From an uncultured Anaerolineales bacterium (GTDB lineage Bacteria > Chloroflexota > Anaerolineae > Anaerolineales > Villigracilaceae), in NCBI GenBank assembly GCA_937928015.1, contig CALFXA010000005.1:1-8694 (forward strand): 8,694 nt of DNA. Direction: 5' to 3'. Position 1 is the stretch's first letter; the number at the start of each line of letters is the position of its first letter. Below the pieces are notes generated by a model, which worked only from the letters and a program-made list of their open reading frames with translations, was not told the DNA's origin and searched no databases. Positions 1-5,501 of this stretch are shown here, piece by piece. The position numbers and the translations under genes are program-made.

Positions 1-45
1 GATATCCACTCGTGACTGGAGTTCAGACGTGTGCTCTTCCGATCT
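1..45. other. Illumina TruSeq index adapter remnant (not genomic)
   Basis: The stretch ending in TGTGCTCTTCCGATCT at 30-45 matches the Illumina multiplexing read 2 adapter in reverse orientation. Positions 1-3 (GAT) fit the end of the P7 flow-cell sequence. Positions 4-11 (ATCCACTC) are the reverse complement of GAGTGGAT, which I recall as TruSeq index 23. Genomic sequence therefore begins at 46. Any gene start called inside this stretch, such as the GTG at 31, is an artefact. Confidence 0.97.
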
Positions 46-696
46 GAAAAGTTCGACGGCCTGATCATCACCGGCGCGCCCGTCGAGCAGATGGAATTCG
101 AGGAAGTTGATTATTGGCCCGAGTTGACCCAAATCCTCGACTGGGCCGAGACCAACGTCCTGTCCAATTTTTACATCTGCTGGGGAGCGCAGGCCGCGCT
201 CTATCACCGCTATGGAGTCCCAAAATACGGACTGCCACACAAGATGTTCGGCGTCTTCGAGCACCATAACCTCGCTCCGACCGAGCGCCTGCTGCGCGGT
301 TTCGACGACGTGTTCCTCGCCCCGCACTCGCGTCACACCGAGGTCCGTCGCGCCGACATCGAGCAGCTTCCCGAGGTCAACATCCTGGCCGAGTCGGATG
401 AGGCGGGCGTCTACATCGTCGGCTCGCGCGATGGACGCCACGTCTTCGTCACGGGCCACTCCGAGTACGACCCCCTCACCCTCAAGGCCGAATACGACCG
501 TGATGTGAACAAGGGCTTGCCCATTCACGTCCCCAAAAATTACTATCCCAACGACGACCCGACCCAGACCCCCAACGTGCGCTGGCGCGGACACGCCAAC
601 CTGCTGTACACCAACTGGCTCAACTATTGCGTATATCAGGTGACGCCTTACGACCCGCGCGAGATTCCCCAGGGCGGCACCCGTTCCGATTTCTAA
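46..696 (+). CDS. metA: Homoserine O-acyltransferase MetA, 5'-truncated by adapter
   Basis: MetA activates L-homoserine in the cytoplasm by transferring an acyl group from acyl-CoA, the first committed step of methionine synthesis. The 216 remaining residues carry the family hallmarks in order: [20 protein letters not shown] with the acyl-accepting Cys (codon 178-180), APHSRH, GHSEYD with the catalytic His (457-459) and Glu (463-465), and the C-terminal [14 protein letters not shown] block. Spacing to E. coli MetA is constant: the Cys, His and Glu align with Cys142, His235 and Glu237, so about 97 residues are missing. The residue aligned with position 111 is Glu (GAPVE), which in this family marks acetyl-CoA rather than succinyl-CoA use, so homoserine O-acetyltransferase is the better call. 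The first five residues of a naive translation from GTG 31 are adapter-encoded. No terminator is visible after the stop. Confidence 0.95.
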   Translation, partial: EKFDGLIITGAPVEQMEFEEVDYWPELTQILDWAETNVLSNFYICWGAQAALYHRYGVPKYGLPHKMFGVFEHHNLAPTERLLRGFDDVFLAPHSRHTEVRRADIEQLPEVNILAESDEAGVYIVGSRDGRHVFVTGHSEYDPLTLKAEYDRDVNKGLPIHVPKNYYPNDDPTQTPNVRWRGHANLLYTNWLNYCVYQVTPYDPREIPQGGTRSDF

Positions 697-718
697 GCGC
701 GGCCTCAAGGTTATCAGT

Positions 719-724
719 TACAAT
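719..724 (+). promoter_or_regulatory. Possible -10 element (TACAAT) before the DUF1232 gene
   Basis: TACAAT matches the sigma70 -10 consensus at 5 of 6 positions and lies 31 nt before the next start codon. No convincing -35 lies 16-18 nt upstream, so this is weak. The same hexamer occurs in the kamA promoter and upstream of the DegV gene on the other strand. Confidence 0.3.
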
Positions 725-754
725 TTGCTCATTCCGAATCCAAAGGAGAAGGAT

Positions 755-1123
755 ATGGCTGACAAAAAAAATGACCTGATGATGGCCCCCAAAAGCGGCG
801 TGATCCACGACCTGGTCGTGCGTCTCAAATTGATCCTGGGGCTGATGGGTGACAACCGCGTCAACTTCTTACTCAAGGCCCTGCCCGTGGCCTCTCTGGC
901 CTACCTCTTCTGGCCAGTGGATTTGATTTCCGTCATCCCGGGCCTGAGCGCGCTGGACGATGTAGCCATCGTCTCGTTGGGCGCGTATCTGTTCGTGGAG
1001 CTCTGTCCGCCTGGGGTGGTGCAGGAGCACATGAAGCGCTTGTTGGCTGAGTCAAATCCCGCCGCCTCCACCGACATCGTGGATGCCGACGTGACCGAAA
1101 TCAAAGATGACGGGTCCCAGTAA
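755..1123 (+). CDS. DUF1232 (YkvA-like) small membrane protein
   Basis: This is a 122-residue protein. The start at ATG 755 is set by AAAGGAG at 742-748, six nt upstream; the in-frame ATG at 725 has no ribosome binding site. Residues 38-62 hold the DUF1232 signature: a hydrophobic stretch, then YLFWPVDLISVIPGLSALDD, with the Pro-Val-Asp turn at 54-56 and an Asp pair at 68-69. A second hydrophobic segment spans about 70-89, and the tail from 100 is acidic and probably disordered. The family (also called YkvA) is widespread, and no biochemical function is established that I can cite. The protein is likely an inner-membrane hairpin. Its 3' end overlaps the next gene by 17 nt if that gene starts at 1107, so the two are probably one transcript. 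Confidence 0.85.
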   Translation: MADKKNDLMMAPKSGVIHDLVVRLKLILGLMGDNRVNFLLKALPVASLAYLFWPVDLISVIPGLSALDDVAIVSLGAYLFVELCPPGVVQEHMKRLLAESNPAASTDIVDADVTEIKDDGSQ

Positions 1124-2366
1124 CGTGCAGCGACTCTTCTGGACCCTGACGGTTGCCGCGCTGTTCCTTTCGGCCTGCGCTCCTGCCGTCACTCCACCCC
1201 CCACCTCAACGCTCTCGCCTGTTCCCGTCCCCCCGACTCTCACCCCGCCCCCGACGGATACCGCGATTCCGGCCGCCGAGACGTCCACCGCCACCCCCGT
1301 CCCCGTGGATGCAACCGCCTTCCCCAACGCGGATGACTTCCAGTGGGTGCCCACGGCGTCGGGCTTTTTGCGCCCTGTGGACATCCAAAATGCCGGTGAC
1401 GGTTCGGAACGCTTGTTTGTGGTGGAGCAAAGCGGCCGCATCCTCATCGTCAAGGGCGGACGCGTCCTGCCGACGCCCTTCCTGAACATCATCGACGAGG
1501 TCGGCAGTTCCGGCAACGAGCAGGGCTTGCTCGGCCTGGCCTTTCATCCGCGCTACGCGGAGAATGGTCTGTTTTTCGTTAACTACACCGACCGCAGCGG
1601 AAACACGGTCATCGCGCGCTTCAAGGTCTCGGGTGACCCCGATGTGGCCGACCCCGCCAGCGAGACGCGCCTGCTGTACGTGCAGCAGCCCTTTGAGAAT
1701 CATAATGGCGGCGGATTGGCTTTCGGCCCTGACGGCTATCTCTATGCGGGTCTGGGAGACGGCGGCTCGGGCGGCGACCCGCTCGGCAATGGACAGAACA
1801 CGAGCGTCCTGCTGGGCAAGATTCTGCGCATCGACGTGAACTCGGGCGATCCCTACGCCATCCCTGCCGACAATCCCTTCGGCAGCGAGGTCTGGGCTTA
1901 CGGATTGCGCAATCCCTGGCGCTTCTCCTTTGACCGATCCACCGGCGACTTGTGGATTGGCGACGTGGGCCAGGATACCTGGGAAGAGATCGACTTCCTG
2001 CCCGCAGGCTTCCCCAGCGGGGCGAACTTCGGCTGGAATTATATGGAAGGCAACCATTCCTTCAAGGGCATGGCCCCGCCGGGACTGGTCCCGCCCGTGG
2101 CCGAATACGATCACACCGAAGGCCGTTGCTCCGTGACGGGTGGATTCGTCTATCGCGGTGCGGACCTGCCTGAGTGGCGCGGAATCTACTTCTTTGGTGA
2201 TTATTGCACGGGAATGGTCTGGGGGGTGATCCGCTCTGGGAGCGGTTGGCAGACCCAGGCCTTGTTCCAGACAGGGTTGCGAATCAGCTCTTTTGGTTTG
2301 GACCAGGCCGGGGAGTTATACGTTGCCGATTTGCAGGGAACCATCCTGCTGTTGATGCGAAAATGA
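1107..2366 (+). CDS. PQQ-dependent glucose/sorbosone dehydrogenase-type lipoprotein
   Basis: The 419-residue protein opens with a lipoprotein signal peptide: Arg9, a hydrophobic core at 10-20 and the lipobox L-S-A-C with Cys24. A Pro/Thr-rich linker of about 50 residues follows, then a six-bladed propeller of the soluble glucose dehydrogenase/sorbosone dehydrogenase family (about 78-416). Visible family blocks are EQGLLGLAFHP (138-148), NHNGGGLAFGPDG (198-210; His199 lies where the catalytic base of the family sits), GLGDGGSGGDP (215-225), LLGKILRIDV (235-244), YGLRNPWRFSFD (265-276) and WIGDVGQDTWEEI (283-295). The family oxidises sugars or related alcohols outside the membrane using PQQ; the substrate cannot be read here. 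Cys341 and Cys367 could form a disulfide. ATG 1107 has no clear ribosome binding site. GTG 1125, one nt past the upstream stop, is an in-frame alternative that keeps the full signal peptide, suggesting translational coupling. Confidence 0.9.
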   Translation: MTGPSNVQRLFWTLTVAALFLSACAPAVTPPPTSTLSPVPVPPTLTPPPTDTAIPAAETSTATPVPVDATAFPNADDFQWVPTASGFLRPVDIQNAGDGSERLFVVEQSGRILIVKGGRVLPTPFLNIIDEVGSSGNEQGLLGLAFHPRYAENGLFFVNYTDRSGNTVIARFKVSGDPDVADPASETRLLYVQQPFENHNGGGLAFGPDGYLYAGLGDGGSGGDPLGNGQNTSVLLGKILRIDVNSGDPYAIPADNPFGSEVWAYGLRNPWRFSFDRSTGDLWIGDVGQDTWEEIDFLPAGFPSGANFGWNYMEGNHSFKGMAPPGLVPPVAEYDHTEGRCSVTGGFVYRGADLPEWRGIYFFGDYCTGMVWGVIRSGSGWQTQALFQTGLRISSFGLDQAGELYVADLQGTILLLMRK

Positions 2367-2372
2367 GCGTGA

Positions 2373-2399
2373 GCGGAGGCGGAAGCCTCCGCTTTTTTT
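2373..2399 (+). terminator. Intrinsic terminator after the sugar dehydrogenase gene
   Basis: A perfect 8-bp stem GCGGAGGC/GCCTCCGC closes a GGAA loop and is followed at once by seven T (2393-2399). It starts seven nt after the stop codon, so it ends the DUF1232-dehydrogenase transcript. Confidence 0.95.
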
Positions 2400-2476
2400 G
2401 TCCGGAGAATCCTTACAAAATTATCAGGATAAATTGGGTTCAAACCATCCTAAATGGGCCCTTTGTCACGCCAATT

Positions 2477-2492
2477 TGTGACGCCTGTCACT
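2477..2492 (+). promoter_or_regulatory. CRP/FNR-like operator upstream of the small Cys-rich gene
   Basis: TGTGACGCCTGTCACT matches the CRP half-site pattern TGTGA-N6-TCACA at 9 of 10 fixed positions. A weak -10 candidate (TAAACT, 2515-2520) would put the start of transcription near 2526-2527. The palindrome centre would then lie close to -42, the usual place for an activator that replaces a poor -35. A further GTCAC half-site lies at 2465-2469. This is pattern matching only. Confidence 0.45.
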
Positions 2493-2544
2493 GGCAAGGT
2501 TGTCTGACCTATCGTAAACTAGGGGCGTATTTTGGAGGTGCCAG

Positions 2545-2763
2545 ATGACGCTCAAAACTTGGCAGGTTGACAAGATTCAGTATTGTGAGCACGTCGGTCA
2601 TGAGATCGCGCTGGAAACTGAAGTGGTTTATCCCGCCGAACATCTCCCCGAGCAGGCTCCGCGTGTGGTTGCCCACCGCTGTTCGAACGCCTTGGAATGT
2701 AATATGATGGACAAACCCGCCTGCGCTTATTGCGGCACCAATCCAAATCAAACCCCTGTGTAA
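2545..2763 (+). CDS. Small Cys-rich protein, probable metal binder, function unknown
   Basis: This 72-residue gene has a good ribosome binding site, GGAGG at 2534-2538, six nt before ATG 2545. It has no signal peptide or membrane segment. The five Cys sit at 14, 46, 52, 60 and 63, with His16 and His19 near the first. The layout C-x-H-x2-H (14-19), HRC (44-46), ECN (51-53) and CAYC (60-63) suggests a zinc or other metal site built from both ends of the chain. The middle (VVYPAEHLPEQAPRVVAHRC) has the look of a conserved core, and I associate similar short proteins with Anaerolineae, but I cannot name a family. It stands alone, between a terminator and a convergent gene, with its own probable promoter. 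Confidence 0.75.
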   Translation: MTLKTWQVDKIQYCEHVGHEIALETEVVYPAEHLPEQAPRVVAHRCSNALECNMMDKPACAYCGTNPNQTPV

Positions 2764-2834
2764 AAGCGCGCTAATTCTCCTCCGAGTTACCGCTTAAAAA
2801 CTCTCTCTCCTCCCTCTGAGTTGGTCAAAGGCTG

Positions 2835-2856
2835 CCCCGCGTGGAAACACGCGGGG
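2835..2856. repeat. Perfect 9-bp hairpin with GAAA tetraloop
   Basis: CCCCGCGTG and CACGCGGGG flank GAAA. Neither strand has a T-run after the stem, so it is not a classical terminator by itself. The GNRA loop forms only in a + strand RNA, which would be the 3' end of the small Cys-rich gene's message. It may act as a 3'-end stabiliser or as a factor-dependent terminator. Confidence 0.7.
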
Positions 2857-2873
2857 TATGCCGTTAAATACGA

Positions 2874-2900
2874 AGGCCGCCGAGATTTTCTCGGCGGCCT
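2874..2900 (-). terminator. Terminator hairpin between convergent genes
   Basis: A perfect 11-bp stem AGGCCGCCGAG/CTCGGCGGCCT closes a five-base loop (ATTTT on +, AAAAT on -). On the - strand it begins 20 nt after the stop of the hemerythrin-like gene and is followed by TTCGTATTT, a weak T-tract. On the + strand it is followed by GTTTATG. It probably ends transcription from the - strand and may work in both directions. Confidence 0.75.
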
Positions 2901-2920
2901 GTTTATGGTCGGGAAAATTC

Positions 2921-3478
2921 TTATTGCCAGTCGCCCAGGATGTCTTCGAGTTTCTCGATGATGCGGATGTACTTCTCCGCGCCGTTCTGAAATTCGGCGT
3001 CGAATGGCAGGTCGTTGATTGCGTCCGAGACCTTGTGTTCCTCGTCGATGGAGATGGTCTGTTCGAGCAGGGGAAAGATCAGGCCTTTGAGTCGTTCCAG
3101 GTGCTGACGGACGCTGCTCGTGTAGGTGCTGGTTGCCCAACCGACTTCGGCGCGGGCATCCTCGTCGCCTGACTCCCAATGTTTGGCGGCCTGGACCATC
3201 GTTGCGGCGGCCTCGCGACTCTTCTGCTGGTCGGAACGGATGGCGTGGATGGGGCCCTCGTCGGGCGGGAAGCCGCCGTCGGCCAGGGTCTGAATCAGCA
3301 CTTCCTCTTTTTTATAGAAGTAGCTTTCGACGTACCCCTGATTGAACTCATCTGCCAGCAGGAAAAAACTCGGGCGGGCATATTTATTATTGGTCAGGAT
3401 GGTGGACGCGGTGCCCAACACATTGAGAAAACGCAGGATGGTTTCCTGGTCGGTGCGGAGGTTTTTCTGAATACGCAT
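2921..3478 (-). CDS. Hemerythrin-fold (HHE-like) protein with most metal ligands lost
   Basis: This is a 185-residue, mostly helical protein. ATG 3478 was chosen because family-like sequence begins at once, with AGGGA seven nt upstream; the longer frame upstream is low-quality sequence inside the neighbouring gene. The pattern follows the four-helix HHE domain, but its metal ligands are mostly replaced. The first E-H is D10-Q11. The H-H-x-K-E-E helix reads F54-Y55-K56-K57-E58-E59. The L-x-x-E-H helix reads I80-R81-S82-D83-Q84. The last helix keeps H126 but has L130 where a Glu is expected; the following LIFPLLEQTISIDEE is typical of the family. Ordinary members bind two irons for oxygen, NO or iron sensing; this one probably cannot form that site. 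It lies 40 nt after the OleC-like gene and has a possible promoter of its own. The homology call is by pattern only. Confidence 0.7.
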   Translation of the reverse strand: MRIQKNLRTDQETILRFLNVLGTASTILTNNKYARPSFFLLADEFNQGYVESYFYKKEEVLIQTLADGGFPPDEGPIHAIRSDQQKSREAAATMVQAAKHWESGDEDARAEVGWATSTYTSSVRQHLERLKGLIFPLLEQTISIDEEHKVSDAINDLPFDAEFQNGAEKYIRIIEKLEDILGDWQ

Positions 3479-3512
3479 GTGTCGATCCCTGTTACTGGTG
3501 TCGGTCAGCGTG

Positions 3513-3541
3513 AGTATATCACGCCAGGGAAGGACGGTTGA
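3513..3541 (-). promoter_or_regulatory. Possible promoter for the hemerythrin-like gene
   Basis: On the - strand TATACT (3518-3513) matches the -10 consensus at 5 of 6 positions and would give a leader of about 28 nt. The hexamer 17 nt upstream (TCAACC, 3541-3536) is a poor -35. The element sits at the very end of the OleC-like gene, so the downstream gene may be expressed on its own as well as by read-through. Confidence 0.4.
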
Positions 3542-5114
3542 GCCTGTCTTTGGCCATGCGGGCCAGTCGTTCGCGCAGGATTTTGGAGTTGTGGCGCACG
3601 TCGGTGGGGAAGCGTCGCAGGAACAGGAAGGTGTGGATGTGCGCCGCCTGCGGATGGTTTTGCCCAAGGGCCGTCAACTCGCGGATGATTTTTCTGCGGT
3701 CTGCTCGACGGGCACGCGGTTCAAGTTCCACCCATAGCACGGGTTCGCCCTCCACGCCGACCAACGCGGTGCGATAGACTGACGGATGTAGATTGAAGAT
3801 GCCCTCGATCTGCTCGGTGAAGAAAGTGCCGTGCGGTGTTTCCACGCGATGCGACTTGCGTCCGCAGTACCACAGCCTGCCGTCTTCGTCGAAGTAACCT
3901 GCGTCGCCCATGCGGTGGACGGTCTCGCCGCTGTCCGAAATCTTCGACAGGCGGTTGGCCTCGTCGCGGGCGACGTATTCCCTCGTCACTGCCGCGCCCT
4001 TGACCGTGATCTCGCCCACCTGATTTTTAGGCAGCATCAGGGAATCGTCCCAACGCTGAATGGCTGCCTCGCTGTTTCGTATCACCCGCACCTCGGCCCC
4101 CTCCACGGGATGACCCAGGCAGACGCCCGCCCCCTGCGCGGACTTGGACCTGGCTCCGTTGAACAGGTCGCGGCTTTCCACCACGGCGATGGGCAGCACC
4201 TCTGTTGCGCCGTACACGCCGAACAGGTCGGTTTCGTCGGTCAGCAATTGGCGGAAACGCTCCTGCAACGGGAGCGGGGCGGGCGCGCCCGCCGTGATGA
4301 CGCGTTTCAGGCTGGGGAGTTTTATCCCGCGCGGGACGCCGTAGCGGGCCAGACGGTCGAGCACGACGGGCGAGGCAAAGGTGTTGGTCACGCCGAAACG
4401 CTGAATCGCCTCCAGGGTCCGCGCGGGGTCGATGCGGCCTGGGACGGGGAAGCGGATGTCGGGGATGACTGAGGTCACGCCGAGCAGGGAGTCGATCAGC
4501 GCGTAGAGCGGAAAGGCGGGCAGGTCGATCTCGTCCTGGGTCAGGCCGAAGGTGTGGATCAGCATCTCCAGTTGGGCGCGGAAGTTGGCATGGGTATTCA
4601 GCGCGCCCTTGGGCAGGCCCGTGCTGCCGCTGGTGTAGATGATCGGGGCAGGAGAAGAGTCTGTGGGAAGTGGAAAGTGGGAAGTGAATGATTGAGCAGT
4701 GTGGAGAAGTTGGGAGGTGCTCAGGTTGTGACGGATCGTGCCTTTGCCCCAGCCAAACAGACCGCGCAAGGCATGGGTGAGGGAATTGCCAAGGAAGATC
4801 TCGGGCTGAGTCTCGTCGATGCACGCGCCGACCTGTTTCAGGCCGATGGCGGGGTCGACGATGACGGGCACGATGCCGGTCCGCAACAGGGCAAAAGCCA
4901 GCGCAAAGAACTCCGCGCTGGGTGGGGTCAGCAAGGCGGCGCGCATCCCGGGATGCAATCCCTGCGCAATCAGGGCGCTGGCGAGGTACTGACTGACTTC
5001 GTATAACCTACTGAAGGAGATGGTTCCCCAGCGCCCAGGCCGGGATGAATAAATGTAGGCAGGTTTCTCAGGCTGGAGCGCGGCGAGTTCTTCGAGGCGG
5101 GTGGCGAGGTCCAT
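3519..5114 (-). CDS. oleC: OleC-like AMP-dependent ligase (beta-lactone synthetase / fatty acid-CoA ligase family)
   Basis: The 531-residue protein is a full-length adenylate-forming enzyme. The phosphate-binding motif YTSGSTGLPKG is at 160-170, YGATE at 301-305, MGD with the ribose-binding Asp404 at 402-404, the hinge region YCGRKSHRVE at 416-425, and the catalytic Lys511 in RHNSKI. OleC-specific stretches support this subfamily over ordinary acyl-CoA synthetases: VPVIVDPAI (82-90), DETQPEIFLGN (100-110), SVIPDIRFPVPGRIDP (215-230), GATEVLPIAVVE (302-313) and FPTDVRHNSKI (502-512). OleC converts long-chain beta-hydroxy acids to beta-lactones with ATP during olefin synthesis; the family also holds beta-lactone natural-product enzymes. 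OleA, OleB and OleD are absent from this window. The start lies 9 nt after the GNAT stop with no good ribosome binding site, which suggests translational coupling. Residues about 129-157 form a Ser/Thr/Pro-rich linker made partly from a short DNA repeat. Confidence 0.85.
   Translation of the reverse strand: MDLATRLEELAALQPEKPAYIYSSRPGRWGTISFSRLYEVSQYLASALIAQGLHPGMRAALLTPPSAEFFALAFALLRTGIVPVIVDPAIGLKQVGACIDETQPEIFLGNSLTHALRGLFGWGKGTIRHNLSTSQLLHTAQSFTSHFPLPTDSSPAPIIYTSGSTGLPKGALNTHANFRAQLEMLIHTFGLTQDEIDLPAFPLYALIDSLLGVTSVIPDIRFPVPGRIDPARTLEAIQRFGVTNTFASPVVLDRLARYGVPRGIKLPSLKRVITAGAPAPLPLQERFRQLLTDETDLFGVYGATEVLPIAVVESRDLFNGARSKSAQGAGVCLGHPVEGAEVRVIRNSEAAIQRWDDSLMLPKNQVGEITVKGAAVTREYVARDEANRLSKISDSGETVHRMGDAGYFDEDGRLWYCGRKSHRVETPHGTFFTEQIEGIFNLHPSVYRTALVGVEGEPVLWVELEPRARRADRRKIIRELTALGQNHPQAAHIHTFLFLRRFPTDVRHNSKILRERLARMAKDRLNRPSLA
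4663..4686. repeat. Short direct repeat inside the OleC-like gene
   Basis: The 10-mer GTGGGAAGTG occurs at 4663-4672 and 4677-4686, separated by GAAA. Read on the coding strand it is a pyrimidine-rich CACTTCCCAC repeat that encodes HFPLPT in the linker before the phosphate-binding loop. I recall similar strings as interspersed repeats in some environmental bacterial genomes, but cannot confirm that here. Confidence 0.7.
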
Positions 5115-5123
5115 GAAACGGAA

Positions 5124-5408
5124 TCAGCCCAACAGGTCCTGATATTCGGGGTGACGGTTGAGGTAGCCGTCCACGAACCAGCACAGGGTCTGTACCTTGA
5201 GGCCGTTGGCGCGGGCGTAGTCCAAGCCCGCCTTCACCAGTTTCGACCCGATACCCTGACCCTCCAGCGCAGGCGGAACACCTGTGTGCAGGAAGAGGAT
5301 GGTGCCTCCATCCTTGCGGTAATCGAGCACGGCAGTATGGGCACCCACCACGATCTTGAAACGGTGGGCTTCCATGTCGTGAATGATCTGCGGATCCTGG
5401 GTTGGCAT
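5124..5408 (-). CDS. Small GNAT-fold N-acetyltransferase (Acetyltransf_CG / YjdJ-like)
   Basis: This is a 94-residue protein, the usual length for this compact acetyltransferase family. ATG 5408 has AAGAGGA at 5420-5414, five nt upstream. The strand pattern runs from RFKIVVGAHTAVLDYR (16-31), through the family block LHTGVPPALEGQGIGSKLVK (40-59), which contains the acetyl-CoA pyrophosphate loop GQGIG (50-54), to LCWFVDGYLNRHPEY (75-89), with the typical Cys76 and the HPEY motif. Glu49 stands where many members have Arg just before the loop. The acceptor substrate is unknown. It is the first gene of a two-gene unit with the OleC-like ligase, 9 nt apart, and follows a terminator, so it must have its own promoter in about 65 nt; only a loose TAAAAT is visible there. 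Confidence 0.88.
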   Translation of the reverse strand: MPTQDPQIIHDMEAHRFKIVVGAHTAVLDYRKDGGTILFLHTGVPPALEGQGIGSKLVKAGLDYARANGLKVQTLCWFVDGYLNRHPEYQDLLG

Positions 5409-5472
5409 GTTTGTCCTCTTGGGTTGGTTGGAGTGACTGGACTTCCCGTGTCCGTTTTATTTTACCTGAATC

Positions 5473-5497
5473 AAAAGACAGGCCCACAGGCCTGTCT
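5473..5497 (-). terminator. Intrinsic terminator of the DegV gene
   Basis: On the - strand a perfect 9-bp stem AGACAGGCC/GGCCTGTCT with a TGTG loop begins five nt after the DegV stop. It runs into TTTT (counting the last stem T) and then GATT. This separates the DegV transcript from the GNAT-OleC pair. Confidence 0.8.
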
Positions 5498-5501
5498 GGT
5501 T

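Noticed and set aside
31..45. GTG 31 as the start of metA
   Set aside because: It lies inside the Illumina adapter, so the five residues before Glu (46-48) are artificial.
725..754. ATG 725 as an earlier start for the DUF1232 protein
   Set aside because: It has no ribosome binding site, and the extra residues would translate the AAAGGAG that serves ATG 755.
1206..2114. Open frame of 302 codons antisense to the sugar dehydrogenase
   Set aside because: The + strand frame has clear family motifs throughout; the antisense frame is a by-product of high GC and has no recognisable domain.
4027..4824. Open frame of 265 codons within the OleC-like gene on the same strand
   Set aside because: It is Arg/Pro-rich shadow sequence in another frame, and the OleC motifs run unbroken across the region.
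5124..5408. The small GNAT gene as the beta-lysine acetyltransferase partner (AblB) of kamA
   Set aside because: AblB is much longer, whereas this protein fits the compact Acetyltransf_CG type and is in a different transcription unit with OleC.
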